From a virus, in the IMG/VR virus record IMGVR_UViG_3300037041_002188, positions 1 to 54,320 of that record: 54,320 nucleotides of DNA; one strand, given 5' to 3'. Positions 9,428-17,891 of this stretch are shown piece by piece; position 1 is the stretch's first letter; each line of letters opens with the position of its first letter. A model generated the notes under the pieces. It saw only the letters and a program-made list of their open reading frames with translations. It searched no databases and had not been told where the DNA came from. A program made the translations under genes and the position numbers.

Positions 9428-9724
9428 ATGTTAACAAACCCTACAACAATTATTCGAGATGGTGATGGGAACTCTATTGGTAACATAGTTGAGTTCTCTA
9501 TCAAACTTCAGATGAATGATCCTGTCATATATGTCACATACATGTGTTATAAAACCGATGAAAAAGGCATAGCTAAAATTCAACAAGGCAACATTGTTTA
9601 CAATGTACTTCAAAGTTGGGAAGCTACGCTCCTAGCATGTAAAACAACTAATGTTGGCTTGGAGATCATGGTGAGTAAGCCGCAGTGGATGGGTGAGCAT
9701 AGGGTAGCTTATAGTGGGAAGTAA
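9428..9724 (+). CDS. Hypothetical protein
   Basis: A 98-residue, beta-rich protein of unknown function. The ATG at 9428 is chosen because AAGGAG lies about 9 nt upstream; a longer frame from a TTG at 9380 would overlap the previous gene without a ribosome site. It sits in the accessory run between two ParB-like genes. No motif recognised. Confidence 0.7.
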   Translation: MLTNPTTIIRDGDGNSIGNIVEFSIKLQMNDPVIYVTYMCYKTDEKGIAKIQQGNIVYNVLQSWEATLLACKTTNVGLEIMVSKPQWMGEHRVAYSGK

Positions 9725-9737
9725 GAAAAGAGTCAAT

Positions 9738-10415
9738 ATGCAAAAAAATGATTTAATAAAACAATTAACTTCACTCGGAATTAAAGTTCAAGGTGGTTTT
9801 GTTAAAAGAAAAGATATAGAGAAGGTTTTAGACAAATCCTTTTTGATTCGAAATCTTGCTAAACATATTTTATTAGCTAATGACTTAACAAAAATTCCGT
9901 TACCACCTGATCTTCAAGGTAGTTTTAATTCTAAACCTCTTTTATCGAATGTTGTTTCTGCTTTAGCGGCTATAGGGTCTGATAAGTGCAAAAATGCTTT
10001 GGCTAATATATGGATGCTTATAAATCCAGATAAGCCTATACCACGTTCAGATGATTGGATGTCTGAAGGTTCTGATGAGATAGAAAGAGGGGAACATCTG
10101 GACTGGAAATCTATTGTGCGTCCATCTAATGCTGTTCTTAAAGATCCTAAGATTGTTACTAAATATAAGGGACTAGACAGACATCCGAAAGGCTATTTTA
10201 GGACAATTCAATTTGATCCTGATGTCATTGCTAAGGCAATATATCCAGTTGAACATGACATGAGAGATGATGGTGACTATATTTTTTCTGCGTGGAAAAA
10301 GGGAGAGCTAAGTCCGATTATCACGATAGATAACCATTTGGGCGATGGTAGTCATCGATGTATGCTTGCTTATTGGCTCGGTGTAGATGTTGCTGTAGTT
10401 GAGTTGAATATTTGA
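9738..10415 (+). CDS. SAP-like module plus ParB/Srx-like domain protein
   Basis: A 225-residue protein. I start it at 9738 because the following residues (MQKNDLIKQLTSLGIKV, then VKRKDIEKVL) align from the first residue with the protein at 7988..8347; an upstream ATG at 9714 overlaps the previous gene. The middle is unrecognised. The C-terminus has GYFRTIQFDPDVI and PIITIDNHLGDGSHRCMLAY followed by VDVAVVEL, a ParB/sulfiredoxin-like arrangement with DGSHR at the usual nucleotide-binding turn. It may use its N-terminal module to dock to DNA or a partner shared with the 7988 protein. That is inference. Confidence 0.6.
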   Translation: MQKNDLIKQLTSLGIKVQGGFVKRKDIEKVLDKSFLIRNLAKHILLANDLTKIPLPPDLQGSFNSKPLLSNVVSALAAIGSDKCKNALANIWMLINPDKPIPRSDDWMSEGSDEIERGEHLDWKSIVRPSNAVLKDPKIVTKYKGLDRHPKGYFRTIQFDPDVIAKAIYPVEHDMRDDGDYIFSAWKKGELSPIITIDNHLGDGSHRCMLAYWLGVDVAVVELNI

Positions 10416-10456
10416 CCGGGTTGTGAAGAAATAATTTCTTTCTCATTAGGTGATTA

Positions 10457-10747
10457 ATGACTCGTGGGATTAATAAAAAACTACAAGATGAGTATGTAAA
10501 TAATAAAGAGAAATCTCGTACTGAGAAAATGAAGATTGGTAAAGGTAAGCGGTTTTTTACCTATACATCAACATTCGGTATGGCTGTGGTAGCTAGGTGT
10601 CCTTACTGTAATACGGTTACAGGATTATCACGAGAACAATCTGGTCAATATATGCGCCTATGTTTTAATATGATGTTAAGTGTAGATACTGCAACAAAAG
10701 CCATTTGCAATTTTTGTAATAAAGAGGTCTACGGGTTTCATTCCTAG
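10457..10747 (+). CDS. Zinc-ribbon protein
   Basis: A 96-residue basic protein with two Cys pairs, ARCPYCNT and AICNFCNK, about 38 residues apart, which should bind one zinc. The N-terminal 35 residues are Lys/Arg-rich, suiting nucleic-acid binding. TAGGTGA precedes the ATG. It lies 18 nt upstream of the ADP-ribosyltransferase gene. Function unknown. Confidence 0.7.
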   Translation: MTRGINKKLQDEYVNNKEKSRTEKMKIGKGKRFFTYTSTFGMAVVARCPYCNTVTGLSREQSGQYMRLCFNMMLSVDTATKAICNFCNKEVYGFHS

Positions 10748-10765
10748 CTATAGAACGGGGTAGCC

Positions 10766-11359
10766 ATGTCACGTAAAAAGATTTTGACCGCACTGCGAAG
10801 GGTATTTTCACTCAAAAAACCCCATCAGAAAAATACTAAAGTAATCTCAAAAAAAGTATATCTTGGGTATGATGTTGTGGATTGGCTAGAGTCTTGGGTT
10901 TTTTCAGTGCCTAGTAGAAGAGAAACCCCAACTAAAAAAGTTTTAACAGATTTAGGTCAGGCAGAGAACATTAAACCTTTAAGACCTATGACACTGTATC
11001 GTGGGTTTAATCAAGGGGATTCAAAGACTCTTGAAATGTATATGAAAAAGTTTTTTGGCGGTATTGTTAAGGTAGGTGATACTGTTACTATCCAAGATAA
11101 AGAGTACTCCTCATGGACAAAAGATATAAAGATTGCTAAAGAGTTTGCTTCGAAAGAATTAATAGGTGGTCAAATAAATAAAAAATATGATGGTCTTGTA
11201 GTTAGTGCTGTATTACAACCAAAAGACATGTTGGTTGAAATTTCAAAAGTTCAAGGACTAGATACCGCACTTTCGAAAGATATCCGAGAGGAGAAAGAGA
11301 TAATAGTTAACCCCGGTACATTTAAAGGTGTGATAGTAAGCATACTAAAATGGAAATGA
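10766..11359 (+). CDS. Putative mono-ADP-ribosyltransferase
   Basis: A 197-residue protein with the complete R-S-ExE signature of arginine-type ADP-ribosyltransferases: MTLYRGF (R79), EYSSWTKDIKIAKEFA (S115-T118) and IREEKEIIVNPG, where E176-K177-E178 is the catalytic ExE. The final EIIVNPGT turn is characteristic of the fold. Such enzymes transfer ADP-ribose from NAD+ to a host protein, as T4 Alt and ModA do to RNA polymerase. The N-terminal 70 residues are basic and unrecognised. GGGG lies about 6 nt before the ATG. It closes the plus-strand accessory run; the next genes are on the opposite strand. The target is unknown. Confidence 0.82.
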   Translation: MSRKKILTALRRVFSLKKPHQKNTKVISKKVYLGYDVVDWLESWVFSVPSRRETPTKKVLTDLGQAENIKPLRPMTLYRGFNQGDSKTLEMYMKKFFGGIVKVGDTVTIQDKEYSSWTKDIKIAKEFASKELIGGQINKKYDGLVVSAVLQPKDMLVEISKVQGLDTALSKDIREEKEIIVNPGTFKGVIVSILKWK

Positions 11360-11404
11360 CTTATATATCATCCCTTAAGTGACTTATAGGCTTATATATC
11401 ATCC
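11360..11404. repeat. 14-nt direct repeat between convergent genes
   Basis: CTTATATATCATCC occurs at 11360-11373 and again at 11391-11404. The second copy contains the stop codon of the minus-strand gene at 11399..11716, and the first lies just after the stop of the ADP-ribosyltransferase gene. It probably arose by a local duplication. No hairpin or terminator is visible. Confidence 0.6.
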
Positions 11405-11716
11405 GTTCAAAGCCCACTCTTTTACCTTATCAGCTTCCTTTAATCGTTTACTTCTTTTCTCCCCTACAAATAACCCTTCTTCTTGGTACTTTTGTCGCAC
11501 TCTTCGAATAGATTCCATGGTAGGTGTATCTTCATCCATTATGATTTCTTTTAGCTTTGCATAAGCCTCTGGACCAATTTTGTGCTGCATACCATATTCC
11601 ATATTTAAATACGCAAGCCAAAGAAGTTTATCAGAGTCTCTAAGAACAGAATAATTTTCGAGAAGAAAACCTACACGATCTTTGATTGTGACGACACTTT
11701 CAGATACTGATGACAT
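11399..11716 (-). CDS. Conserved phage hypothetical protein
   Basis: A 105-residue helical protein. The pattern (N-terminal helix ending in LRDSDKLLWLAYLN, then TPTMESIRRVRQKYQEEG and a basic tail) resembles a widespread small phage protein without known function, often found among replication genes. That recognition is from memory. ATAAGGAGAC precedes the ATG. It follows the VWA gene on the same strand across a terminator-like hairpin. Confidence 0.75.
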   Translation of the reverse strand: MSSVSESVVTIKDRVGFLLENYSVLRDSDKLLWLAYLNMEYGMQHKIGPEAYAKLKEIIMDEDTPTMESIRRVRQKYQEEGLFVGEKRSKRLKEADKVKEWALNG

Positions 11717-11731
11717 ATTAGTCTCCTTATA

Positions 11732-11757
11732 GAAAAGGGCGATTAGCCCTTTTTTTT
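11732..11757 (-). terminator. Intrinsic terminator-like hairpin after VWA gene
   Basis: AAAAGGGC-gatta-GCCCTTTT forms a stem with T-rich flanks on both strands. Read on the minus strand it follows the stop of the 722-residue VWA gene and precedes the ribosome site of the 105-residue gene, so it probably reduces read-through between them. Confidence 0.65.
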
Positions 11758-13924
11758 AGATAGCTACTTTCTTTTCAGTTAATGAGATTGTGAATTCAAA
11801 ACCATCAATAATAAGTTGGTTCTCTTCTCTTGAACTAAACTCTGTAAACCATTTTTTGCATAGCAGTACAGCAAACTTTGTTTCTTGAATTTGCCTTCTT
11901 ACTTTTTTTAGTTCATTACTCATTTCAGAGATTTTACTAGTAAACCAATCAAGACTAGGCTTAGTTTCATTTTGATACATAGCAATACCGGCAGATACTA
12001 ATACATCACTTGTAGTGAGTTTTTTATTCTCTTTCATCTTCGCTGTTACTACTTCAATCTTAGGTAAGCTAGATAATCCTTTTACCTTAATAGCAAACTC
12101 TTTAGCGAAGTAAAAATCTGTTGACTCACTATCAACGACTGGTGGTTCATACGCTCCAGTTTTGGTATTGATACCAATTTCTTCTAGGAAGGCTTGTTGT
12201 TTCTCAATAAAGGTTTTAGCTGTCTCAGCAGTAACTTCTTTTTCAGGGAAATCTTGATCTCTAAAATACTTTAATGATTTAAGAGTCGCCTTTAGCTTTT
12301 GCTCCTGAATAACTAGCTTACAAAGTTCAGTAGCCGAAGTTTTACCTTCAGCAATTTTCCTGTTAACTATAGGAACTGCATCTAGCCGAATGGTGTAGAT
12401 GCGGTCTTTGTCATACTCTGAAGGATCAATAACACCTTTTTGTACTAAGGCATTATATGTCGCCTCAGAGAAAGTAGATGGAACTTTGGCAACATTCAAA
12501 ATACCATCTTTGACAAAGGTATAGTTTTTGAACTGATAGGTATTATATTTCTGTGAGAGATTATATTTTTTAGCTTCATCGGGAAGATGAATATGTCCTT
12601 GAAGAATAGCTCTTAATGAAAGATTAAGTTTAGTTTCATTCCATACTACATCTGCAAAGGATGCCTTAGAATCAATATCTGCTTTGAACTTTGGATATTT
12701 TTCATCTGGTAAAGATTGCTTACCAATTCTTTTATAAATAAACGCCTCGTGGCGTGGGTAAAAATATGCATCCTTATCAGCAGCAAGGATATCAAGGAGA
12801 TCCAGTAAACAAAAGGCATCTGCTGGCGGCACATATCCCGATACTTTACCGTCTAGGAATCGTTTAGAGGGGTCTACAACAGCGTTTCGGATGCCTTCCT
12901 CGGCTACCCCGTACTCAGCATTGGTAAAGCTATTTGTGACCATATCTATGAGCTTCTTGTCACCGAGTGAACCTAGCACATCGATAGCAACATCTGTTTT
13001 AGTTTTTTGAGTCAAGATGAAAGCCGCAGCATATAATGCTTTTTCAAAAGGTTTATTACTTTTGGTGAGCTTGATTCCCTTTGGTTTTGTATTTGTGAGA
13101 ACAAACAAAGATACCTTTTCATTATCGTTGCAGGAAATATTTACTTCGTTGTCCTTATTGGCGGCATAGAGGTTTATGCTGTTGCCGTTGATGTTATAAA
13201 TAAGAGTATCTTGATTGATCTCATTTTTCAGTTTCACAACTAGTTTTTTACTCTCTTGTGCGGTTTGCATAAAAGATTCTAGTGATACTGAAAAAGATGG
13301 CAAATTGGCTGAGTGGGTTAATGATCCACCAATCTTTTCTGCCATGTCAGACATTAATTGCTTATTGTAGTAATCACCATACCCAACAAGTAGTGAAGAA
13401 GTAATCTTATTGTTTAATCCCTCGATGGCAGAATTAATCTCTTGGAGTTCTCTTGTGTATGAAGATACAACTGGGTACCCATCTGTAAAGAACACTAATG
13501 AAAAACATGAAGAGAAAATAGCTAAATCTTCTATTATTTGTTTCGTGTCATGGAGTATTTCAGAAAAGCAAGTACAGCCCATAGTAGTATTATTTGCTAG
13601 GAGCATCTTCTCTAGTAATGAATAATCCTTTTCTTCGGTTACTTTGAACCCTTTAATAATAAAATTCTTCTGACCCTCACCAGAAAACCAACCAAAAGTA
13701 ATAGTATCCCCTTTAGGTATTTTCTTTACTCTCTCAATCAAATCATCCACGAGTTTGCTGAGAAGTCCATACATAGAACCAGATCTATCATATAGAAATA
13801 TGTGGTTAACGGGATCACGAGTTAGCTTCTTTTTTAGTGTATCATCCAAAGAAATAAAGCTATACTCAGTTAAGAAAAGATTACTGTTGACTTGAATATA
13901 CTCATTACCAAACTTGTTATTCAT
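11756..13924 (-). CDS. VWA-domain protein, 722 residues
   Basis: The N-terminal third is a von Willebrand A domain with a complete MIDAS metal site: HIFLYDRSGSM (D46, S48, S50), a Thr-rich NNTTMGCTC loop, and LVFFTDGYP. VWA domains bind partner proteins through a metal ion. Residues about 230-330 look like a beta-rich domain that often follows VWA; the rest (to 722) is helical and unrecognised, ending in a coiled-coil-like stretch. I know of large VWA proteins in big phages and in Ter-type stress systems, but the role here is unknown. It is transcribed away from the helicase at 14050 across a palindrome-rich gap. Confidence 0.75.
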   Translation of the reverse strand: MNNKFGNEYIQVNSNLFLTEYSFISLDDTLKKKLTRDPVNHIFLYDRSGSMYGLLSKLVDDLIERVKKIPKGDTITFGWFSGEGQKNFIIKGFKVTEEKDYSLLEKMLLANNTTMGCTCFSEILHDTKQIIEDLAIFSSCFSLVFFTDGYPVVSSYTRELQEINSAIEGLNNKITSSLLVGYGDYYNKQLMSDMAEKIGGSLTHSANLPSFSVSLESFMQTAQESKKLVVKLKNEINQDTLIYNINGNSINLYAANKDNEVNISCNDNEKVSLFVLTNTKPKGIKLTKSNKPFEKALYAAAFILTQKTKTDVAIDVLGSLGDKKLIDMVTNSFTNAEYGVAEEGIRNAVVDPSKRFLDGKVSGYVPPADAFCLLDLLDILAADKDAYFYPRHEAFIYKRIGKQSLPDEKYPKFKADIDSKASFADVVWNETKLNLSLRAILQGHIHLPDEAKKYNLSQKYNTYQFKNYTFVKDGILNVAKVPSTFSEATYNALVQKGVIDPSEYDKDRIYTIRLDAVPIVNRKIAEGKTSATELCKLVIQEQKLKATLKSLKYFRDQDFPEKEVTAETAKTFIEKQQAFLEEIGINTKTGAYEPPVVDSESTDFYFAKEFAIKVKGLSSLPKIEVVTAKMKENKKLTTSDVLVSAGIAMYQNETKPSLDWFTSKISEMSNELKKVRRQIQETKFAVLLCKKWFTEFSSREENQLIIDGFEFTISLTEKKVAI

Positions 13925-14049
13925 ACGGTACTCCCAAAAAATATGAAAATGTACAATGTAAATCCAAAAAATATGTATATATGTGAATTACTACTGTAGT
14001 GTTATAACACTTTACAATTTGTTTGCCAAATTTTTTCAGAGGTGTATTA
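13925..14049. promoter_or_regulatory. Divergent control region with palindromes and repeats
   Basis: This 125-nt gap separates the divergent VWA and helicase genes. It contains a perfect 14-nt palindrome AGTGTTATAACACT (13998-14011), an overlapping near-palindrome ACTACTGTAGT (13990-14000), and a 12-nt direct repeat CCAAAAAATATG at 13934 and 13964 (period 30). Such a layout is typical of operators that control divergent promoters. No clear -35/-10 pair can be fixed. Confidence 0.45.
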
Positions 14050-15426
14050 ATGGAAATAATAGATAAACCAACACTACTAGATAAACTGTACGTGCCAACA
14101 CATCTAGTACCGTTTAATGCTCTGAGTGATTTTATGGCTACAGTGAGAGATGTTGAGGGTACCGATAATAATCTTCAATTTTTTGAACATGATTATGAAT
14201 CAGGTATTAGTAAATTTGCTAGGGGTGATTTAGAATTACTCAATAAGCATTTTGGCCAGTATGGTATTGAGGATAAAAGAGCAGTAGTGCCATTAGGGAT
14301 ACCATTAGAGTTTAGTGGTACCCTCAGACATAATCAGCAAACAGTAGTCGATAGTGTTTTAAATAGTGATGGTGCTGGCCTAGTTTCAGCCCCACCTCGA
14401 TTTGGCAAGACAGTTGTTATGACGTACCTGACATGCAAGATAGCTCAGAAAACATTATTTCTTTCACATCAAATCGATTTAAGTAAACAGGCTTTGAAAA
14501 CTTTTTGGAAAATGACCAACATTTTAGATCTGGAATACGATGCCAATAAACAACTCATAGGCATTGTAGAAAAGTGGGAAGATCTAGATAGGTTTCATAT
14601 TTGTTTCATGCCATATCAAAAATTTATCCAGAATGAGAAATCTTGGAAAAAGTTAGCTGACTATAGAGATAAATTTGGACTGGTGTTTGTTGATGAGGTC
14701 CATAGGTCGAATGCCCCTCAGTATAGTAAGGTGGTATCTAGTTTCAATAGTCGCTGGCGACTAGGGGTATCTGCTACCGTTAAGATCAAAAGCGGCATGG
14801 ACGTTGTGAGTCAGTTTATAGTTGGACCTATTATAGCTAAGGGAGTAGCTGACCAAGTACCCTGTCAGGTTCGGATTGTGAAAACTGGTATTGTTATTCC
14901 CTTTAGGTGTGTCGAGATAAAAACATTTTTTCAGGCTATGTGGGATTTTTTAAATAACCACAATGTTAGAAACGATTTCATAATTGAATACATTGCAGCA
15001 TATGCCAGATCAGGCCATTACTGCATAGCTATGGCTGAGAGAACCAAGATGCTCGATTACATTACAAATGGATTAAAGCAGCGAGGTATTGTAGCACAAT
15101 CTTTCCATTCCAAATCGGTTAAAGGTAAAAAGCAAAGAGAAGATATTTTACAGAAAGCTCGTAAGGGAGAGATACAGGTACTCGTCGCCAATAGGAGTAT
15201 GACTCTGGGGCTAGACATTCCAAGGCTGACAACTTTCTTTAACCTAACACCTTCCTCTAATCAACCAAACTATTATCAGGATTTGAGTAGGGTGCGGACA
15301 CCTTATGAGAATAAAAATCTAGCTTACATAATCGATTTTGAGGACTGGCATCCTATTGCTAAGAATTGTTTGAATAGTCGCTTAAAGGTTTATAAGCGAA
15401 ATAATTTTGAAGTACTTTTTGTGTAG
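14050..15426 (+). CDS. SF2 DNA/RNA helicase (UvsW-like)
   Basis: A 458-residue superfamily 2 helicase. Motifs in order: Q-like LRHNQQTVVDSVLN, Walker A SAPPRFGKTVVM (motif I), LFLSHQIDL (Ia), FVDEVHRS (DEVH, motif II), LGVSATVK (III), then ANRSMTLGLDIPRLTTFF (V) and YYQDLSRVRTPYE (VI, with Q-L-R spacing). ATP-driven unwinding or branch migration during replication and recombination is the expected role, as for T4 UvsW. I start at 14050 because AGAGGTG lies 6 nt upstream; the frame opens earlier at a TTG without such a site. The unusual PPRFGKT loop is normal for this subfamily. Confidence 0.88.
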   Translation: MEIIDKPTLLDKLYVPTHLVPFNALSDFMATVRDVEGTDNNLQFFEHDYESGISKFARGDLELLNKHFGQYGIEDKRAVVPLGIPLEFSGTLRHNQQTVVDSVLNSDGAGLVSAPPRFGKTVVMTYLTCKIAQKTLFLSHQIDLSKQALKTFWKMTNILDLEYDANKQLIGIVEKWEDLDRFHICFMPYQKFIQNEKSWKKLADYRDKFGLVFVDEVHRSNAPQYSKVVSSFNSRWRLGVSATVKIKSGMDVVSQFIVGPIIAKGVADQVPCQVRIVKTGIVIPFRCVEIKTFFQAMWDFLNNHNVRNDFIIEYIAAYARSGHYCIAMAERTKMLDYITNGLKQRGIVAQSFHSKSVKGKKQREDILQKARKGEIQVLVANRSMTLGLDIPRLTTFFNLTPSSNQPNYYQDLSRVRTPYENKNLAYIIDFEDWHPIAKNCLNSRLKVYKRNNFEVLFV

Positions 15427-15435
15427 GGGTTAAAT

Positions 15436-16320
15436 ATGGGGAGAAAAATAAAAGATTTAACAGGTATGAGATTTGGTAGGCTTTTAGCTGTTGAACTTAC
15501 AGATAAGTATATAGGTAGCAATGTTGTTTGGAAATGTGTATGTGCTTGTGGAGAAGAAACATATGTACGATCTAGTAAATTAGTATCAGGAGAATCTAAA
15601 TCTTGTGGGTGTGGTAGATGGAAAGATTTATTAGGTTTAAAATTTGGTAATCTTTTAGTAGAGAGGCTTACTGACAATCCTAGTTCTAGTGGAGATTTTG
15701 TATGGGAGTGTTTGTGTGATTGTGGGAAAAGAAAAAAAATTCGTAGTTCATATTTAAATAAAAGAGGATATACCACATCTTGTGGGTGTAAAGGTTCTTT
15801 TTATTCTAGTTGGTCAAGTATGATGACACGTTGTTACAAACATACATATAATTGTTACCATCGATATGGTGGTCGAGGTATTAAGGTTTGTGAAGAATGG
15901 CATTCTGTAGAAAATTTTTACAGAGATATGGGCGATCCACCAAGTAAGAAGCATTCACTTGGACGAATAGATAATGATAAAGATTATGGGCCTAGCAATT
16001 GTCGTTGGGAAACTGTTGAACAACAAAGTAATAATAAATCAACAAGTAGATTTTTGACTTTAAAAAATGAAACTAATACCATTGCACAATGGTCAAAAAT
16101 ATATAATTTGAAAATTGGAACTATTTGGAAGCGTTTATCGCTAGGTTGGCCCGTAGAAAAAGCATTACTAACACCTGTAAGAAAACTAGTAAGAAAAAAG
16201 TGTAATGAAGATTTTAAAAGTGTAGATTTCCCACAGCCACAACCGTTTACTAAAGAAGTTTTTGATGAGGCTATTGCAATGATTGAAAAATGGGATTTCA
16301 CGATTGAGAAAGGTGGTTAA
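15436..16320 (+). CDS. HNH-type homing endonuclease with two zinc ribbons
   Basis: A 294-residue free-standing homing endonuclease. The N-terminus has two repeated modules, each with GMRFGRL or GLKFGNL followed by CxCxCG and SCGC Cys clusters (about residues 9-60 and 62-115). The core, YGGRGIKVCEEW, then SLGRIDNDKDYGPSNCRWET and VEQQSNN, matches the common phage HNH-like family. The C-terminus (IAQWSKIYNLKIGTIWKRL) is a helix-turn-helix NUMOD-like DNA-binding part. It lies 9 nt after the helicase stop and is followed immediately by a short relative. Mobile genes of this kind spread by cutting alleles lacking them. Confidence 0.85.
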   Translation: MGRKIKDLTGMRFGRLLAVELTDKYIGSNVVWKCVCACGEETYVRSSKLVSGESKSCGCGRWKDLLGLKFGNLLVERLTDNPSSSGDFVWECLCDCGKRKKIRSSYLNKRGYTTSCGCKGSFYSSWSSMMTRCYKHTYNCYHRYGGRGIKVCEEWHSVENFYRDMGDPPSKKHSLGRIDNDKDYGPSNCRWETVEQQSNNKSTSRFLTLKNETNTIAQWSKIYNLKIGTIWKRLSLGWPVEKALLTPVRKLVRKKCNEDFKSVDFPQPQPFTKEVFDEAIAMIEKWDFTIEKGG

Positions 16321-16650
16321 ATGGCATCTAAAAAGAAAGATATAGCAGGTATGCGATTTGGTAAACTTGTGGCGGTTAACCCTACAGATTGTAAATGTGT
16401 AGTTTGGGTGTGTAATTGTGATTGTGGAAATTTAACACAAGTTAGCAGTTCTAACTTACAGAGTGGAGATATTAAATCTTGTGGATGTTTCCAAAGTAGT
16501 CTTACAAGTGAAAATAGGCCGATTACCTATAAAGGGGAAACTAAAACAGTAGCACAATGGGCAAAATTACAACATTTGTCTCCAACAAGAATACTCACTC
16601 GTTTACATACAGGTTGGTCTATTTCAAAAACATTAACAACACCGGCATAA
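16321..16650 (+). CDS. Mini homing-endonuclease relative without catalytic core
   Basis: A 109-residue protein starting directly after the stop of the preceding endonuclease. It keeps one zinc-ribbon module (DIAGMRFGKLVAV, CNCDCG, SCGC) and the C-terminal NUMOD-like block (VAQWAKLQHLSPTRILTRL then GWSISKTL), both alignable to its neighbour, but the HNH core between them is missing. It could be a DNA-binding regulator or a decayed copy. Its start region closely resembles that of the next gene (16663). Confidence 0.72.
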   Translation: MASKKKDIAGMRFGKLVAVNPTDCKCVVWVCNCDCGNLTQVSSSNLQSGDIKSCGCFQSSLTSENRPITYKGETKTVAQWAKLQHLSPTRILTRLHTGWSISKTLTTPA

Positions 16651-16662
16651 AAAGGTTGGTAA

Positions 16663-16893
16663 ATGACATCCAAAAAGAAAACACATCTCTATGTTAGCTG
16701 CCATCCTTACAAATATGCTCGGTACATTTTCTGTCTTTCAGATCTTGTTGAAGAAGATGATTATGATAAGTGGTTAGTGAGTGACAAAATAGAAGAAGTG
16801 ACTTGTAAAAAGTGTTTGAAGTATGATGCCAAGCTAACCAAACAAATGCTTGAGGCTGGTGTTATAGATGAAAGTGGTAAAGTAATTATATAA
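16663..16893 (+). CDS. Small Cys-containing hypothetical protein
   Basis: A 76-residue protein of unknown function with CHPYK..YIFC and VTCKKC pairs that could bind zinc. AAAGGTTGG precedes the ATG. About 29 nt around the start, including the codons for TSKKK, nearly repeat the start of the gene at 16321. Confidence 0.65.
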   Translation: MTSKKKTHLYVSCHPYKYARYIFCLSDLVEEDDYDKWLVSDKIEEVTCKKCLKYDAKLTKQMLEAGVIDESGKVII

Positions 16894-16920
16894 GTTTTGA
16901 AGTAACAGGAAAACCCTTGC

Positions 16921-17301
16921 ATGAAATACTTGTCAATAGATTACCCTAAAAAGGAAATGGTCAGATATCAAATAGAATGTAAGATATGTAAAAAGCTATT
17001 TCTACACATAGCTAATAATAATGATGATCTTAAAACAGTTTGCAATTCTTGTGTTACCAGTAAGGATAATGTCATGAGCATATATGATGAAAATGTAATG
17101 ATCTGTTCAGATGAAGATTATATTCGAGTGAAGCGAGATCTCGAAGCAAATAAAATAGCGTTGGATAAAGAGAGAGTCTTTTTCGTATCTAGTAGGTTTA
17201 CTGAAACACAGATTGAAACAATTTTGGCACCGCTATCTTATGCCATAGCTTTAGCTCAAGATTCAATAAAGGCATATGAATCTTCAAACTCTACTCAATA
17301 A
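16921..17301 (+). CDS. Zinc-ribbon hypothetical protein
   Basis: A 126-residue protein. Residues 18-50 contain IECKICKKLF and VCNSCVTSK, a four-Cys zinc ribbon; the rest is helical. AGGAAA precedes the ATG by about 10 nt. It lies just before the phosphoesterase gene. No further family recognised. Confidence 0.7.
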   Translation: MKYLSIDYPKKEMVRYQIECKICKKLFLHIANNNDDLKTVCNSCVTSKDNVMSIYDENVMICSDEDYIRVKRDLEANKIALDKERVFFVSSRFTETQIETILAPLSYAIALAQDSIKAYESSNSTQ

Positions 17302-17315
17302 ATATGAAGGGCTGT

Positions 17316-17891
17316 ATGCGTAGGTATTGGTTTATTTCAGATATTCATATTGAGCATTCAAATGTGATTCATCTCTCTCATAGACCGTTTAAGAATATTA
17401 AAGAGATGGAACAAACCATTATAGATAACATCAATAAAAAAGTAAGAGTAGAGGATACTTTATTTTTATTAGGGGATGTTTGTTTAGGTAAAAAAGACGC
17501 ATGGGAAAGATTCTTAGATAGTTTGGTATGTAAGAATATAGTTCTTATTATAGGGAACCATGACCGGTGGGGCAATATCCCAAAAGACAAAGTAACTATG
17601 ATAGCCGACACGGTGCGGTTGAGGGCTTATGGTAGAACCTTTTTGTTATCCCATTACCCTTATAGGTGCAGTTGGTTTCGAGCTTTCTGGAAAAGACTAC
17701 ATCCATCAGTAACGAGTAAGAAGCGACCAAAGGATACAGGTCTTTGGCTTTTACATGGTCACGATCACAGAAAAACACAGCTATGTGATTACCACCCAAG
17801 GATGTTCAATGTTGGGGTAGATGCCAACAAGTTTAAACCTGTATCTATGGATGAAATAATACAAACGATTCAGAGGCAGGAAAGTAAATGA
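17316..17891 (+). CDS. Calcineurin-like metallophosphoesterase
   Basis: A 191-residue metal-dependent phosphoesterase. All five signature blocks are present: FISDIHIEH (D-x-H), LLGDVCLG (GD), IGNHDRW (GNHD), LSHYPY and LHGHDHRK (GHxH). Family members hydrolyse phosphomono- or diesters with two metal ions; small phage members often act on nucleotides or nucleic-acid ends. I start at 17316 because GAAGGG lies 6 nt upstream; an ATG at 17304 has no ribosome site. The stop overlaps the next start (ATGA), so it is co-translated with the sugar-nucleotide enzyme, which makes a nucleotide substrate plausible. Confidence 0.88.
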   Translation: MRRYWFISDIHIEHSNVIHLSHRPFKNIKEMEQTIIDNINKKVRVEDTLFLLGDVCLGKKDAWERFLDSLVCKNIVLIIGNHDRWGNIPKDKVTMIADTVRLRAYGRTFLLSHYPYRCSWFRAFWKRLHPSVTSKKRPKDTGLWLLHGHDHRKTQLCDYHPRMFNVGVDANKFKPVSMDEIIQTIQRQESK

